Source: Haematococcus lacustris
Taxonomy: Eukaryota > Chlorophyta > Chlorophyceae > Chlamydomonadales > Haematococcaceae
NCBI GenBank assembly: GCA_030144725.1
Contig: JASKMD010000008.1
Location: 17,323,830 to 17,387,829 of the forward strand
Length of the DNA stretch: 64,000 bases
Direction of reading: 5' to 3'
Below, one piece after another: positions 10,711 to 21,965 of this stretch. The notes under the pieces are model-generated. The model ran no database searches and was not told the origin of the DNA. It saw nothing but the letters and a program-made list of their open reading frames with translations. Position 1 is the stretch's first letter. Each line of letters begins with the position of its first letter. The position numbers and the translations under genes were made by a program.

Positions 10711-10735
10711 GGTGGTAGCCTATGTATGTAACTGA
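10711..10735 (+). promoter_or_regulatory. 3' UTR motif with TGTAA poly(A) signal
   Basis: GGTGGTAGCCTATGTATGTA followed by ACTGACC, with TGTAA at 10727-10731, about 215 bp after the stop at 10511. It is nearly the same as the motif at 8654-8679. Confidence 0.55.
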
Positions 10736-10850
10736 CCACAGAGTGTCTCGTCAACTCGATACGCCAATAACTACCAGACTGGGTGCACGTGGCACCTAGC
10801 ACCATCTTGAAGGTACATATTGGCTCACCAGCTGCACTTGCCAAGATTGC

Positions 10851-13800
10851 ATGCACAACAGCATGGCCAAATGTTCGCCGCGAACACGGGTGAGCCGAGC
10901 AAGCCACGAAAGCACTCCGAAGACGATGGAAGCCCCCCTTAACTACGCGATGCCAACGCCCAAGGCTGCCCTTTTTGTGACTTGCACGCGCAATGACTTG
11001 ACGGGCACCGACGCGAGGAACGCCCCTGTCAACCTCATGGTGACAGGGGCGATGCTCATCCGGCGCATCTTGTCGCTTGCACGGGTGAGCATGTGTACGT
11101 TGATGCAATGCGTGCACCGAACATTGACGGACATTGACAGCTGTCTAATCATCATCGCAGGCTCCGGCGGTGATGGCCGCCAACACCATCTGTGTCATAT
11201 TGGGTGCCATCCTCTTGATGGTGGACATCGAGACCAGCACCGTTTGTCCCACAGTGGAGTGCTTGGAAAATGGCTTGGCTTTGTGAGGACGCCCGTACAC
11301 CAAGCTCAGGCCAGGCTAGCATGACCCAACAAGAAGTGGAGGCTAATACATGCGCATGCCATGTTCTTGCCAATGCAGATGCTACCAGCAAGTCCTGGCC
11401 CACTACCAGGCACTGGACGCTGTGGGGAAGAACATGGTTGAGGCGCTCCAACGCCAAGCAAATAACTGGACAAGAAAATACAACGCCGATTTCACAGAAC
11501 ACCTGGGTGTTCTAGGGGATGTTTATAGGCAGTACAAAGCAGGAGGTGGGAGACTGGGACACAGGCTGCTGATGGCGTGTTTGGCAAATGCAGATGCCCT
11601 GTGCATGGTGGCGTTGGTTGCATGTAGGGGGAGGCATTCAAAGCCTTCGTGCTATAGAGCAGTCACTACGAGCTGCAGCATTACCCGTCTTTCTAAGGTT
11701 GATCCAGGTGGGTCGCTGGGTTGCTCTATGGTGGATTGAATGCAGCTGCAGGTGCAATGTTGGCATCTAACTTCTCAGTGCTTCACTTGTGCTTGATGTA
11801 TTCAGGCAACGGGCCCCACCACCACACCCCCAGTACTGAGTGACGAGGACAGGACCCAGGTTGGTTTAGGTGCTACATGGCACACTCATATGAGACTGAC
11901 CCCTTCAGAGGTGTTTGTTCTGCAGGTATTAAAAGGCAAAATGATCAGACTCTCAACGACCCGTCAGGTGCCTTTTACAGGCTACAACCCAGGAACGGTA
12001 AGCATGGGCGCATCACAGTGCTGGCCGCACCTGGTCGATCATTCAGACTTGCCGGGGTTAGGATAGGGTTAGGGTTAGGGTTAGGGTTACCGACCCCAAA
12101 CCCCTAACCCACTGCATAGTGCAGGGGTTTATGCTACCTGATGCCGATGACATTGACAGCCTGAGCCCTGGGAAGTGGATGACGGATGGTGCTATGGCTT
12201 CGCTGATCACGAGCATGCAGGTGGGATGGTGTGATGGTGGGGCTACAAGCTGGTGGGATGGTGGGGCCCCAAGTTAATGGACTTGGGACATTGAGTGACT
12301 GTGGTGTGTTCACTTGCAGTATTATGGGACAAGTGCCTATGATGGACCGAGGCCACTGCTCTTGCCGCCGGCGTGGGCAAACGGGTTCCAGACTATTTTT
12401 CACTCCGATGCGCCAACACCTGTGCCGATAGAAGCATGGCAACAGCTGTTGGCATACTTTGACACCAGGCACCGTGTGCAAGAAGTCAAATCCGCAGGTT
12501 GCATCATTGTCCCAGTACACCACAGCAACCACTACGTCTTTCTGGTATTCTTCAGGCAGGTCCATCGTGTGGTGTTCTTTGACAGTGGCAAGCGGTTCAA
12601 CCCAAGCTGGCCGGTGAGTGGCACAAGCCTCGGCTCCCCATTTACAAGTACCTCACACTGTGTGTCGGCCACTGAATATGAAGCATTCCCCTCATGCAGA
12701 CACAACTGATGAAGGACACCTTCACGGAGGTTGGTGCAGACTTATTTTACACTGATGTACATCAGCGCTGGGGCTTTGAGGAGGGCACCATCACGCAGCA
12801 ACCTGATGACATCCACTGCGCTGACTACGCGCTGTCCGGCATCAACGCCTTGCTCCAGGCTGCAGACGTGTGAGTTTACCACATGTATAGGCCAGTGATG
12901 ACAATGCACACAGTGAATCTGATGACCGGCACGATGTGTTGTTGCATTTACAGGCGGTATTGGCAAAACATCGACTTGTCGCACATAAGCATGGCGTACC
13001 AACGACAGATATGGCTTCAACCGTTCTTGAAAGTAACAGTGCAGGTAAGCAATTGAAGTGTGGCTGGCAGTAAGGTGCCGTAACGTTGTCAGGTGCCGCA
13101 ACTAACTTGCCGTGGTTGCGTGCATGCAGAGGATGTACGACGAGAAAGGTATGTGTTGGTGCGCATCCAATCATGCTTACAAGTGATGACTTACGTCAGC
13201 CATGTGCCCCTGCAGTTATTGACCTGCCTGATTACCACTTGGGCACCGGGTCTACACCGGGTACCGCCCCTGCCCAGGCCAGCCACGCTGTTGGCTCGGT
13301 GGCCCCAACGGTAGAGGGGGCTGGGACGAGTGCCCCACAGGATGTGGTGGAGGAGGAGCTGTGAGTGCACACCACCTGACTCTAGAGCAGATCAGTAACC
13401 AGTCATAGGTCTTCAGTCTGTCACACCCGTCCTCACCGCCAAGGCACATGTGTGTAAAGGTAGCTACAAGGCAGATGATGTTGTTGCTTATCATCTGTAT
13501 TGGTTGCAGGACCATCAGCGAAGGGAGTAACACTCCTGCAGGGGCCCCTCACGATGGGGCAGCCCCAGCAGCCAGCTCAGGTGCCTCTCCACCAAGGGGA
13601 GCAGACGAGGCGACAGGCGCTGTGGGACCATCTAAGGAGTCTTTGGGTGCGTTGACGCATTGGGTACAGGCAGTGCAATGAAGGTGTAGTGGCGTTAGTC
13701 CGATGGTCACGATTGCGCAGGCTGGCCCCATAGGGCTCATGGGGAATGGTGGGGGCTGCGGGGACGGCCAATCAAGCGCACAGGTGAGCACGGCATCATT

Positions 13801-13948
13801 GGAATCAATCCAATTTAATTAATAAACATTGATTGGTGTTTTGGCATTGATGATCCCTTGCTTGCTGCCCTTGTGTATAGAGGCAGATGCTGGAAGGACC
13901 GCTGGACACACTTCACCAACACGGACCGAGCCCGAGGTTGTGGAGGAG
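10851..13948 (+). CDS. Many-exon gene with Ulp1/C48-type cysteine protease domain
   Basis: Splice-consistent exons: 10851-11084, 11161-11282, 11379-11545, 11628-11707, 11806-11859, 11926-11997, 12125-12220, 12320-12613, 12700-12869, 12954-13044, 13130-13148, 13216-13360, 13510-13646, 13721-13783, 13881-13936 or 13948. Exons 7-9 show the C48 (Ulp1/SENP) pattern. A KWMTDGAMASLI helix resembles the family's W-x-x-D start. His (12530-12532) lies in NHYVFLVFF, where most members have HW. Asp (12581-12583) is in VVFFDSGKR, Gln (12796-12801) in TQQPDDIHC, and Cys (12817-12819) six residues after the second Gln. The family removes SUMO-like modifiers, and Ulp1 domains also occur in several DNA-transposon proteins. 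The N-terminal part is unrecognised and has a hydrophobic segment (TICVILGAILLMVDI). Exon 15 runs into the satellite and would stop at 14026, or it splices across to 17067. Confidence 0.7.
12056..12096 (+). repeat. Short interstitial telomere-like TTAGGG repeat
   Basis: About six degenerate GGGTTA units inside the intron between exons 11926-11997 and 12125-12220 of the Ulp1 gene. Same motif family as the larger block at 18500. Confidence 0.8.
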
Positions 13949-13984
13949 GTCGGTGCAAGTGTCACATATGCCACATATGCAAGT

Positions 13985-16860
13985 GCCACATATGCTAGTG
14001 CCCTACAGCTCCGCTCAGCGATGTAGCCATATGCCTGCAGCGCAGGTGCCGCTTGGCTGCAGCGATGTAGCCGTAAAGCTTTTGCGCTGGTGCCGCGTGG
14101 CTCCAGCAATGTAACCATATGCCTGCAGCGCAGGTGCCGCTTGGCTCCAGCGATGTAACCATAAATCTTCAGCGCTGGTATTGCTTGGCTCCAGCAATGT
14201 AACCATGTGCCTGCAGCGCAGGTGCCGCTTGGCTCCAGCGATGTAGACATGTGACTTCAGCGCTGGTTATGTCTAGATCCAGCGATGTAGCCATATAGCT
14301 TCAGCGCTGGTGCCGCACGTCTCCAGCGATGTAGCCATAGAGCTTCAGCGCTGGTGCCGCCTTGCTCTAGCGATGTAGACATGTGACTTCAGCGCTGATT
14401 TTGCTTCGCTCCAGCGCTGAAGTCATATGGCTTCAGCGCTGGTATCATAAAGCTCCAGCGATGTAGCCATATGACTTCAGCGCTGATGCTGTTTGGCTCC
14501 AGCGATGTAGACATGTGACTTCAGCGCTGATGCCGCTTGGCTCCAGCGCTGAAGTCATATGGCTTCAGCGCTGGTGCCATACAGCTCCAGCGATGTAGAC
14601 ATGCGACTTCAGCGCTGGTGCCATAGAGCTCCAGCGCTGTAGGCACAAGACTTCAGCGCTGATGCCGCTTGGCTCCAGCGATGTAAACATGCGACTTCAG
14701 CGCTGATGCCGCTTGACTCCAGCGATGTAGACATGTGACTTCAGCGCTGATGCCAGATGGCTCCAGCGCTGAAATCATATGGCTTCAGCGCTGGTGCCAT
14801 ACAGCTCCAGCGATGTAGACATGCGACTTCAGCGCTGATGCCGCTTGGCTCCAGCGATGTAGACATGTGACTTCAGCGCTGATGCCGCTTGGCTCCAGCG
14901 CTGAAGTCATATGGCTTCAGCGCTGGTGCCATACAGCTCCAGCGATGTAGACATGCGACTTCAGCGCTGAAGCCGCTTGGCTGCAGCGATGTAGACATGT
15001 AGCTTCAGCGCTGATGCCGCTAAGCTCCAGCGCTGTAGGCAAAATGCTTCAGCGCTGGTGCCGCTTTGCTCCAGCGATGTAGATATGTAACTTCAGCGCT
15101 GGTGATGTGTTGCTCCAGCGATGTAGCCATATAGCTTCAGCGCTGTTGCCGCTTGACACCAGCGATGTAGCTATATGACTTCAGCGCTGATGCCGCTTGG
15201 CTCCAGCGCTGAAGTCATATGGCTTCAGCGCTGGTGCCATACAGCTCCAGCGATGTAGACATGCGACTTCAGCGCTGATGCCGCTTGGCTCCAGCGATGT
15301 AGACATGTGACTTCAGCGCTGATGCCGTTTGGCTCCAGCGCTGAAGTCATATGGCTTCAGCGCTGGTGCCATACAGCTCCAGCGATGTAGACATGCGACT
15401 TCAGCGCTGAAGCCGCTTGGCTGCAGCGATGTAGACATGTAGCTTCAGCGCTGATGCCGCTAAGCTCCAGCGCTGTAGGCAAAATGCTTCAGCGCTGGTG
15501 CCGCTTTGCTCCAGCGATGTAGATATGTAACTTCAGCGCTGGTGATGTGTTGCTCCAGCGATGTAGCCATATAGCTTCAGCGCTGTTGCCGCTTGGCACC
15601 AGCGATGTAGCTATATGACTTCAGCGCTGATGCCGCTTGGCTCCAGCGCTGAAGTCATATGGCTTCAGCGCTGGTGCCATACAGCTCCAGCGATGTAGAC
15701 ATGCGACTTCAGCGCTGATGCCGCTTGGCTCCAGCGATGTAGACATGTGACTTCAGCGCTGATGCCGTTTGGCTCCAGCGCTGAAGTCATATGGCTTCAG
15801 CGCTGGTGCCATACAGCTCCAGCGATGTAGACATGCGACTTCAGCGCTGAAGCCGCTTGGCTCCAGCGATGTAGACATGTAGCTTCAGCGCTGATGCCGC
15901 TAAGCTCCAGCGCTGTAGGCAAAATGCTTCAGCGCTGGTGCCGCTTTGCTCCAGCGATGTAGATATGTAACTTCAGCGCTGGTGATGTGTTGCTCCAGCG
16001 ATGTAGCCATATAGCTTCAGCGCTGTTGCCGCTTGGCACCAGCGATGTAGCTATATGACTTCAGCGCTGAAGCCGCTTGGCTCCAGCGATGTAGACATGT
16101 AGCTTCAGCGCTGATGCCGCTAAGCTCCAGCGCTGTAGGCAAAATGCTTCAGCGCTGGTGCCGCTTTGCTCCAGCGATGTAGATATGTAACTTCAGCGCT
16201 GGTGATGTGTTGCTCCAGCGATGTAGCCATATAGCTTCAGCGCTGTTGCCGCTTGGCACCAGCGATGTAGCTATATGACTTCAGCGCTGAAGCCGCTTGG
16301 CTCCAGCGATGTAGACATGTAGCTTCAGCGCTGATGCCGCTAAGCTCCAGCGCTGTAGGCAAAATGCTTCAGCGCTGGTGCCGCTTTGCTCCAGCGATGT
16401 AGATATGTAACTTCAGCGCTGGTGATGTGTTGCTCCAGCGATGTAGCCATATAGCTTCAGCGCTGTTGCCGCTTGGCACCAGCGATGTAGCTATATAACT
16501 TCAGCGCTGAAGCCGCTTGGCTCCAGCGATGTAGACATGTAGCTTCAGCGCTGATCCCGCTAAGCTCCAGCGCTGTAGGCAAAATGCTTCAACGCTGGTG
16601 CCGCTTTGCTCCAGCGATGTAGATATGTAACTTCAGCGCTGGTGATGTGTTGCTCCAGCGATGTAGCCATATAGCTTCAGCGCTGTTGCCGCTTGGCACC
16701 AGCGATGTAGCTATATGACTTCAGCGCTGAAGCCGCTTGGCTCCAGCGATGTAGACATGTAGCTTCAGCGCTGGTGCCGCATAGCTCCAGCGATGTAACC
16801 CTAATGCTTCAGCGCTGGTGCCGCTTGGCTCCAGCAATGTGACCATATGCCTGCAGCGAC
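13985..16860. repeat. 44-bp satellite with TCAGCGCTGA core, 220/440-bp higher order
   Basis: Units of about 44 bp alternate the palindrome TCAGCGCTGA with CCAGCGATGTAG. One variant (TCAGCGCTGAAGCCGCTTGG) recurs at 14961, 15401, 15841, 16061, 16281, 16501 and 16721: a 440-bp period, then 220 bp (five 44-mers). The left part is more irregular. No gene inside. It lies between the Ulp1 and PhyH-like exons, possibly as a single intron. The core matches the array at 27336-28040. Confidence 0.93.
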
Positions 16861-17066
16861 CATAGCTTGGCTCCAGCTATGTAGTTATATGGCTACAGCG
16901 CAGGTGCCTATTGAGTCCTGCGCTGGTGTCACATTGCAGCTGCGCAGGTGCCACACGGCAGCAACGCAGGAGCCATATGGCTGCAGCGCATGGGTTACTG
17001 GGTGGTCCCTGCAATCCCTGCTGTCCTTGCAGTCCCTGCCATGTGTGCCATGTGTGGTTTATGCAG

Positions 17067-19497
17067 ATAGACCAACGTGGGACCAAGCGCCAGCTGGACA
17101 CTGCAGCCCCGCCTGCTAAAGCCACAGCCCCACCAACCAAGGCGCGCCCCTCCCTGTTCGGCTCAGCCCAGCCCAAGAGCACGATGTACCGCAGTGCCAA
17201 GGCAAAGGTGAAATGGGCAGTTATCCAATGGCGTGATATTAAATCTACTGAAGACGTTGCGTAGCAAGAACATGTAATGTGGTGTTGTTGTGCAGAGCCA
17301 AGGCGCTCAAGGTGCCGGAGCAGCTACTGGAGGCCTTCTTGGTGACACAGCAGGTGAGACCGAGGGGCAGAAATAGCAGGGATGAAGTAGAGGTGCCACC
17401 AATACCAGCCCAATTGAGCTCAGACATAACAGTAAAGACTGTGATGCAATGTGTGTGCAGATATCCCGGAAGCCCTGAAGAAGTTCTTGCATCAGCACTT
17501 CAGCGTGAGTCATGGATGCCGCCGCCACTATTTGTCTCCTTACTAGGTGTCAACCAGGGTCAGAAGCTGAGGGTCAGTTGGTTGTACATGCAGAACACCG
17601 AAAAGGCATTGAATGCTTTGGCAGAGCGGTTGCCCATGGCAGATGCGCGGAAGGAGGCAGAGGAACAGAGAACACTGAAGGTAAAACATCATGGCAAGCA
17701 TGGCAAAAGATCATGGCAAGCAAAACAGCAGGGCAAATTAAAATGGCAAGAATGACAATTGCAGCACACAGTGAGGGACAGCCTACTGCTATTGCATGTG
17801 TTGTAGGACCGACCAGCCAGCCGTCTCAGGTCAAGTACTGAGCCTGAGGTGCCGAGGGAGCCAGAGCAGGTGTACAAAAACCCAGGGTACCGCAAGCCAC
17901 CGCAGAAGATCTTCAAGCCTCATGAGGTCAAGGAATTCCAGCAGTACGTGCTGACGCACAGCTATGGCATCATAGAGCTGGATCCGGAGTACGTGGCGGG
18001 CGAGCTGCAGGTGTGGGCCATGGTGACGTTGAAAGACTACGGCGCTGTCATCTTCGAGAAGAGCAAGGTGGACGCCCAGGGTGAATTTGTACGTGAGGGC
18101 GAGAGCTACGTAAGTACACATCACTGCAGATAATGTGCCACAGAGCAGCGGTGTCTAGATCAATGCATCCCAATGTTATGTTTTTGATAAGAGCGTTAAA
18201 GGCTACCGTGCAACCCCTGACCCACATGTCAATCTGCATATTAGCCCATGACATGTTTGCTCATGTTATGTTTGTTTGCAGGTTGGCACAGACTTTGGCA
18301 CCGGTCAGCGCCTCCAGCTGTACTTCACCACTCCCAATGCGGATGGCACCCTGCCTGACGATGTGACCATGGCGGCCTTGAACGACCCGTTTTGCTGGGC
18401 GCTCTTCAACTCACTGTCAGCCGAGGACAAGACACGCCACCTGCTGGCAATAGAAGTGACCAAGAAGTACTTAACAAAGCTTCAGGTAAACTTGACGTTT
18501 GGGTAACCCTAACCCTGACCCTAATCCTAACCCTAACCCTAACCCTAGCCATAACCTTCATAACCTAACCCTAACCCTAACCCTGACCCTAACCCTAACC
18601 CTAACCCTAACCCTAACCCTAACCCTAATCCTAACCCTAACCCTAACCCTAACCCTAACCCTAACCCTAGCCCTATCCCTAACCCTATCCCTAACCTAAA
18701 CCCTACCACTGTCACCAGAGCTAGCACACGCGTCACTAGAGCAGGAGACACATATCTCCTGCGCGGTGATCACCTGAGTGGCGTCCCTCAGATGGACCAA
18801 GAGGATCACGACATCAAATGGATCATATCATGTGTGGTTTCACTTATGATCTTTTCAGGTGTGCGCCCAGCAGCTGTCCCCTTGCCCACTGCGTGGCGGC
18901 ACCATCCTGGCCAATGACTACCTGAACGCAAGGGTCGTCACGCCAGAGGGGTTTGAGCTGGACCCAAAGGGGCCCACAGGGTTGGTACGTCCTCAAGCTT
19001 TGCATGTGGATGTGAGCCCCAAGGAGATCGCCACTCCCTTGGTAAGGACACAGACGCCCTGATGGGTGCCCGGCTGCCCTGCTGCTGCCCTACCCTGACC
19101 GGCTGCCCTGATGCCCTGCCGCTGCCCTACCCTGATCGGCTGCCATGTTGCCCTGCTGCTGCCCTATCCTGATGGCTGCCCGGCCGCCCTGCTGCTGCCC
19201 TACCCTGCCCAGCCCAGGGTGAGACAGCAACAGCAGGATTGCCTGGTGCGGCGCAGGTGCCAACGGAGGCTCAGCCCCTCCCACTCACCCCAACAGCAAC
19301 CTCGCCAACGGCTGCATTGGAAGCTCTTGCATCAGCAGCAGCAGCAGCAACAGTCTCATCTGCAGGTGTTGCCACACCACCCACTGTCCCTGTCTCTGGG
19401 GCGTCACCCCCTGCAGCCTGCTTCATTCCAGCCATGGCAGCAGCAGCACCAAACCCGGCAGCAGCGGCAGCGGCAGCAGCAACAGCAGCACCGGTGG

Positions 19498-19529
<32 letters not shown>

Positions 19530-20849
19530 CCAGTGGAAGCAGCATCAGCAGGGGCAGCAACACCAATTCCTGCAGTAGCGGCAGCGGCAGCAGCAGCAGC
19601 AGCACCGGTGGTAGAAGCAGCAGCAGCGGCGCCGGTGGCAGACGCATCAGCAGCAGCAGGAGCAGCAGGGGCAGTAGCAGCAGGGGCAGCGACAGCAGCA
19701 GGATCAGCAGCAGTGGGAGCAGCAGGCATTCCCCACCCCCCCTCTTCCGCAGCGGCCACATCTGTGGCTGAGGGGGCAGCTGGTGCACCACGCCCTTCCG
19801 CAGTAGCCCCCCAAGTTCCCTCCCACACTCCCGACCCTGCTGGCCCACCCTCAGGGCAGGCACCCCCCCATGCCTCAACACCCGGGTACAAGGTGTTTGG
19901 GCGTGAGGGCATGGTGCTCATCATCGCCATGCAGCTGGTCAGCATACTCCTCATCCCAGGCAGCCACGAGCTGGTGAAGCTGTTCGCCCAGTTCTGGAAC
20001 GCTGTCATGCCAGACGATGAAGGGCATGTGAACGAGGCTCTGCTGCCAGCGCTGGAGGAGAAGCTGTTCACGCTGACTGCTCTGGAGGTGATTGAGGTTG
20101 AGCTGCAGCCGGGGCAGGCGCTGGGTATGACGGGGGTGACCATTCACGCTGGTGCTGAGGGCCGACCAGGCACAGCCTCCGCCCGTGCCCACTTCTATGG
20201 CAGTGTGTGCTTTGTGGAGAACACCACCACCATGGTCAGGCAAATGGGCAAGACCATTGACGGCGCATGCATGCTCACAACAAAGGCCGACTTCCTGAAT
20301 AAGGACAAGTGGCCTATCTGGAAGACGGAAGCCGGTGGCAGCATGGTGCCCCCTGAGCCATACGAGCCTGTTGCCCAGTTGGAGACGGACAGGCTGTGGC
20401 AGGACCGCTTCAACTGCTTCTTGGACGACACCAGGAAGAGGCAGCCCCAGCTGATAGCTGCTTGGAAGGCAGCAGTACAGGCACGTGCGGCGAAGTTGAA
20501 GCGGCAGAAAACGGCTGAGGCCAAGGCTGCTAGGGCTGCCAAAGCTGCAGAAAAGGTGGCACAGGGGGGGGCTGCCACGGCAGTACCAGCAGCAGCGGTC
20601 CAGGGTGCTGCAGTTGCGGGAGAGAAGAAGGGTGGGGCCAAGAAGGTGGACAAGCCAGCAAGCAGGGGCGGAGGCCAGGGCAGGAAGGGGGGCAGGGGCA
20701 GTGGCAGTGGCACTGGCAGCGGCAGAGGCAGGGGCGGTGGCAGAGGCAGAGGCGGGGGCAGGGGCAGAGGCAGGGGCAACGGGCAGAAGGGTGCAGAGGA
20801 AGGGGGTGGGGGGGAGGCTCCACCGGCTAAGCGACGCAGGGGACCGTAG
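17067..20849 (+). CDS. PhyH-like 2OG-Fe(II) dioxygenase with Ala-rich insertion
   Basis: Exons 17067-17207, 17296-17353, 17461-17504, 17558-17572, 17594-17680, 17807-18109, 18282-18485, 18859-19041 and 19218-20849 join in phase to 888 residues; the first exon here lacks its own start. Features resembling a double-stranded beta-helix oxygenase appear in order: FKPHEVKEFQQYV helix; an HxD motif (ALHVDVSP, His at 19003); LLIPGSHELV; then LQPGQALGMTGVTIHAG with the distal His (20145-20147) and Arg 13 residues later (20184-20186) in ARAHFYG. These are the residues expected for Fe and 2-oxoglutarate. About 220 residues of Ala/Pro/Gln-rich sequence (19218-19880) separate the HxD from the core, an odd insertion. 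The tail is Lys/Ala then Gly/Arg-rich (GRGRGGGRGRG), suggesting nucleic-acid binding. Substrate unknown. A truncated paralogue lies at 60080-60664. Confidence 0.68.
18500..18706 (-). repeat. Interstitial telomere-like (CCCTAA)n in an intron
   Basis: About 30 CCCTAA units with sporadic variants, inside the intron 18486-18858 of the PhyH-like gene. The unit is the TTAGGG type, unlike the TTTTAGGG of Chlamydomonas reinhardtii. Open frames through it are artefacts. Confidence 0.95.
19042..19217 (+). repeat. Intron built of CTGCCCTACCCTGA repeats
   Basis: The last intron of the PhyH-like gene is mostly degenerate 25-35-bp repeats of GCCCTGCTGCTGCCCTACCC. Donor GTAAGG at 19042, acceptor CCCAG at 19213-19217. 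Confidence 0.6.
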
Positions 20850-21487
20850 TAGGGGGTTGTGTAGGGCGCCAGCAGATCAATAGGCATTGCACATCATCAC
20901 GCCTTGCACAACAAGGTACACATTGGGGCAATGCAGGTTTGCCTCATGTTGTTGTTGCTGCTCAAGTTGCATTGATGTTGGTGATGCTGGTGTGATGTTG
21001 TAAGGCCAGCTGGTCATGATGTCGTTGCCGCCCATGATGTTGTCGTTGTTCATGTCTCACATGCTGGTTAATGAGCCTGTTGACTTGTGTAAGGTCCACA
21101 CAGAGTGTAAGGGCCCGGCATACAGTAATAGTCAGCATCATTTGGATATGATCAATAGTCAGCATCATCTGGATATGATTACATTAATCAAGATGTGCCA
21201 TTAAGATGAGCCATAGACACAGGCAACATGGCTTAAGGTTTACACGGACTTCATCAAGGGCTTGCATGACTCGAGGCATCAACCTGGCCTTGCATCAACA
21301 CAACAATTGTTGATCCGCAGGTTGACCATCAACAATAGCAATAACCATTGTTACAACTACCCACACAACAAGCGATAGAGAAATGAAGGGAACTTGTGCC
21401 ACAGCGTTGCCCCAGAGCATGGTACACAAGTGCAGAAACACAATGACGTTGCAAGGACACAACCGCAAATGACGATGTCACCAGCGC
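20850..21487. other. 3' flank of PhyH-like gene, no gene seen
   Basis: Contains a TGTAA candidate poly(A) signal at 20999-21003 and a short direct repeat (ATAGTCAGCATCAT, twice near 21128-21172). The last bases (about 21474-21492) are one CCAGCGCAGTAG unit continuous with the array on the other side of copia-1. Confidence 0.5.
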
Positions 21488-21492
21488 AGTAG

Positions 21493-21775
21493 TGTTGGAA
21501 GAGCACGGGCAGACGCGGACACCAGTTCAGGGTAGTTACATTGATCTGCCACAACTGCTAACGCGCAACCTTGCGTCAACCTTGCGCAACCTTGCGCCTA
21601 CCTGTTGGAAGAGCACGGGCAGACGCGGACACCAGTTCAGGGTGCCTACGACTGCCGGGTGTCTGCCCTAAATACGGCAGTCACACTCGCACTCATCGCG
21701 GCCGGGCCGCTGGCAGGCACACCCTACAATCCCGGTGCTTGATCTCAACTGCACCGGGAGGGTATGCAACTAACA
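21493..21775 (-). repeat. Copia-1 3' LTR
   Basis: 283 bp, TG...CA ends. A 41-bp segment at 21493 recurs at 21603 (offset 110 bp), so the terminal sequence is duplicated inside the LTR. The polypurine tract (GAGTGGGAG on the minus strand) abuts at 21776-21786. Confidence 0.97.
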
Positions 21776-21965
21776 CTCCCACTCAGAGGTCTGGCTAGGT
21801 GAGAGCAACAACTTTGCGCTTCCAACAACTGTTTAAGCAAGCTACTGGCGGTTAGCAGGCATGCAAGCCTGAGCCAAGCAAACAACTGCGGGCAACTTCT
21901 CAGATCATGGCAATAGCACACCATGCTAAGATCAACAGGCTGTTAACAGGCAGGCAGGCCTGTGC

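Noticed and set aside
17296..17353. Alternative reading AKALKVPEQLLEAFLVTQQ for this exon
   Set aside because: More protein-like to the eye, but its phase leads to a stop in the next exon; the other frame joins both neighbours.
18499..18699. NPNPNP and LTLTLT frames
   Set aside because: Telomere-like repeat in an intron.
19271..20143. 290-codon minus frame rich in Ala and other minus frames to 20887
   Set aside because: Shadows of the GC-rich, Ala-coding exon on the plus strand.
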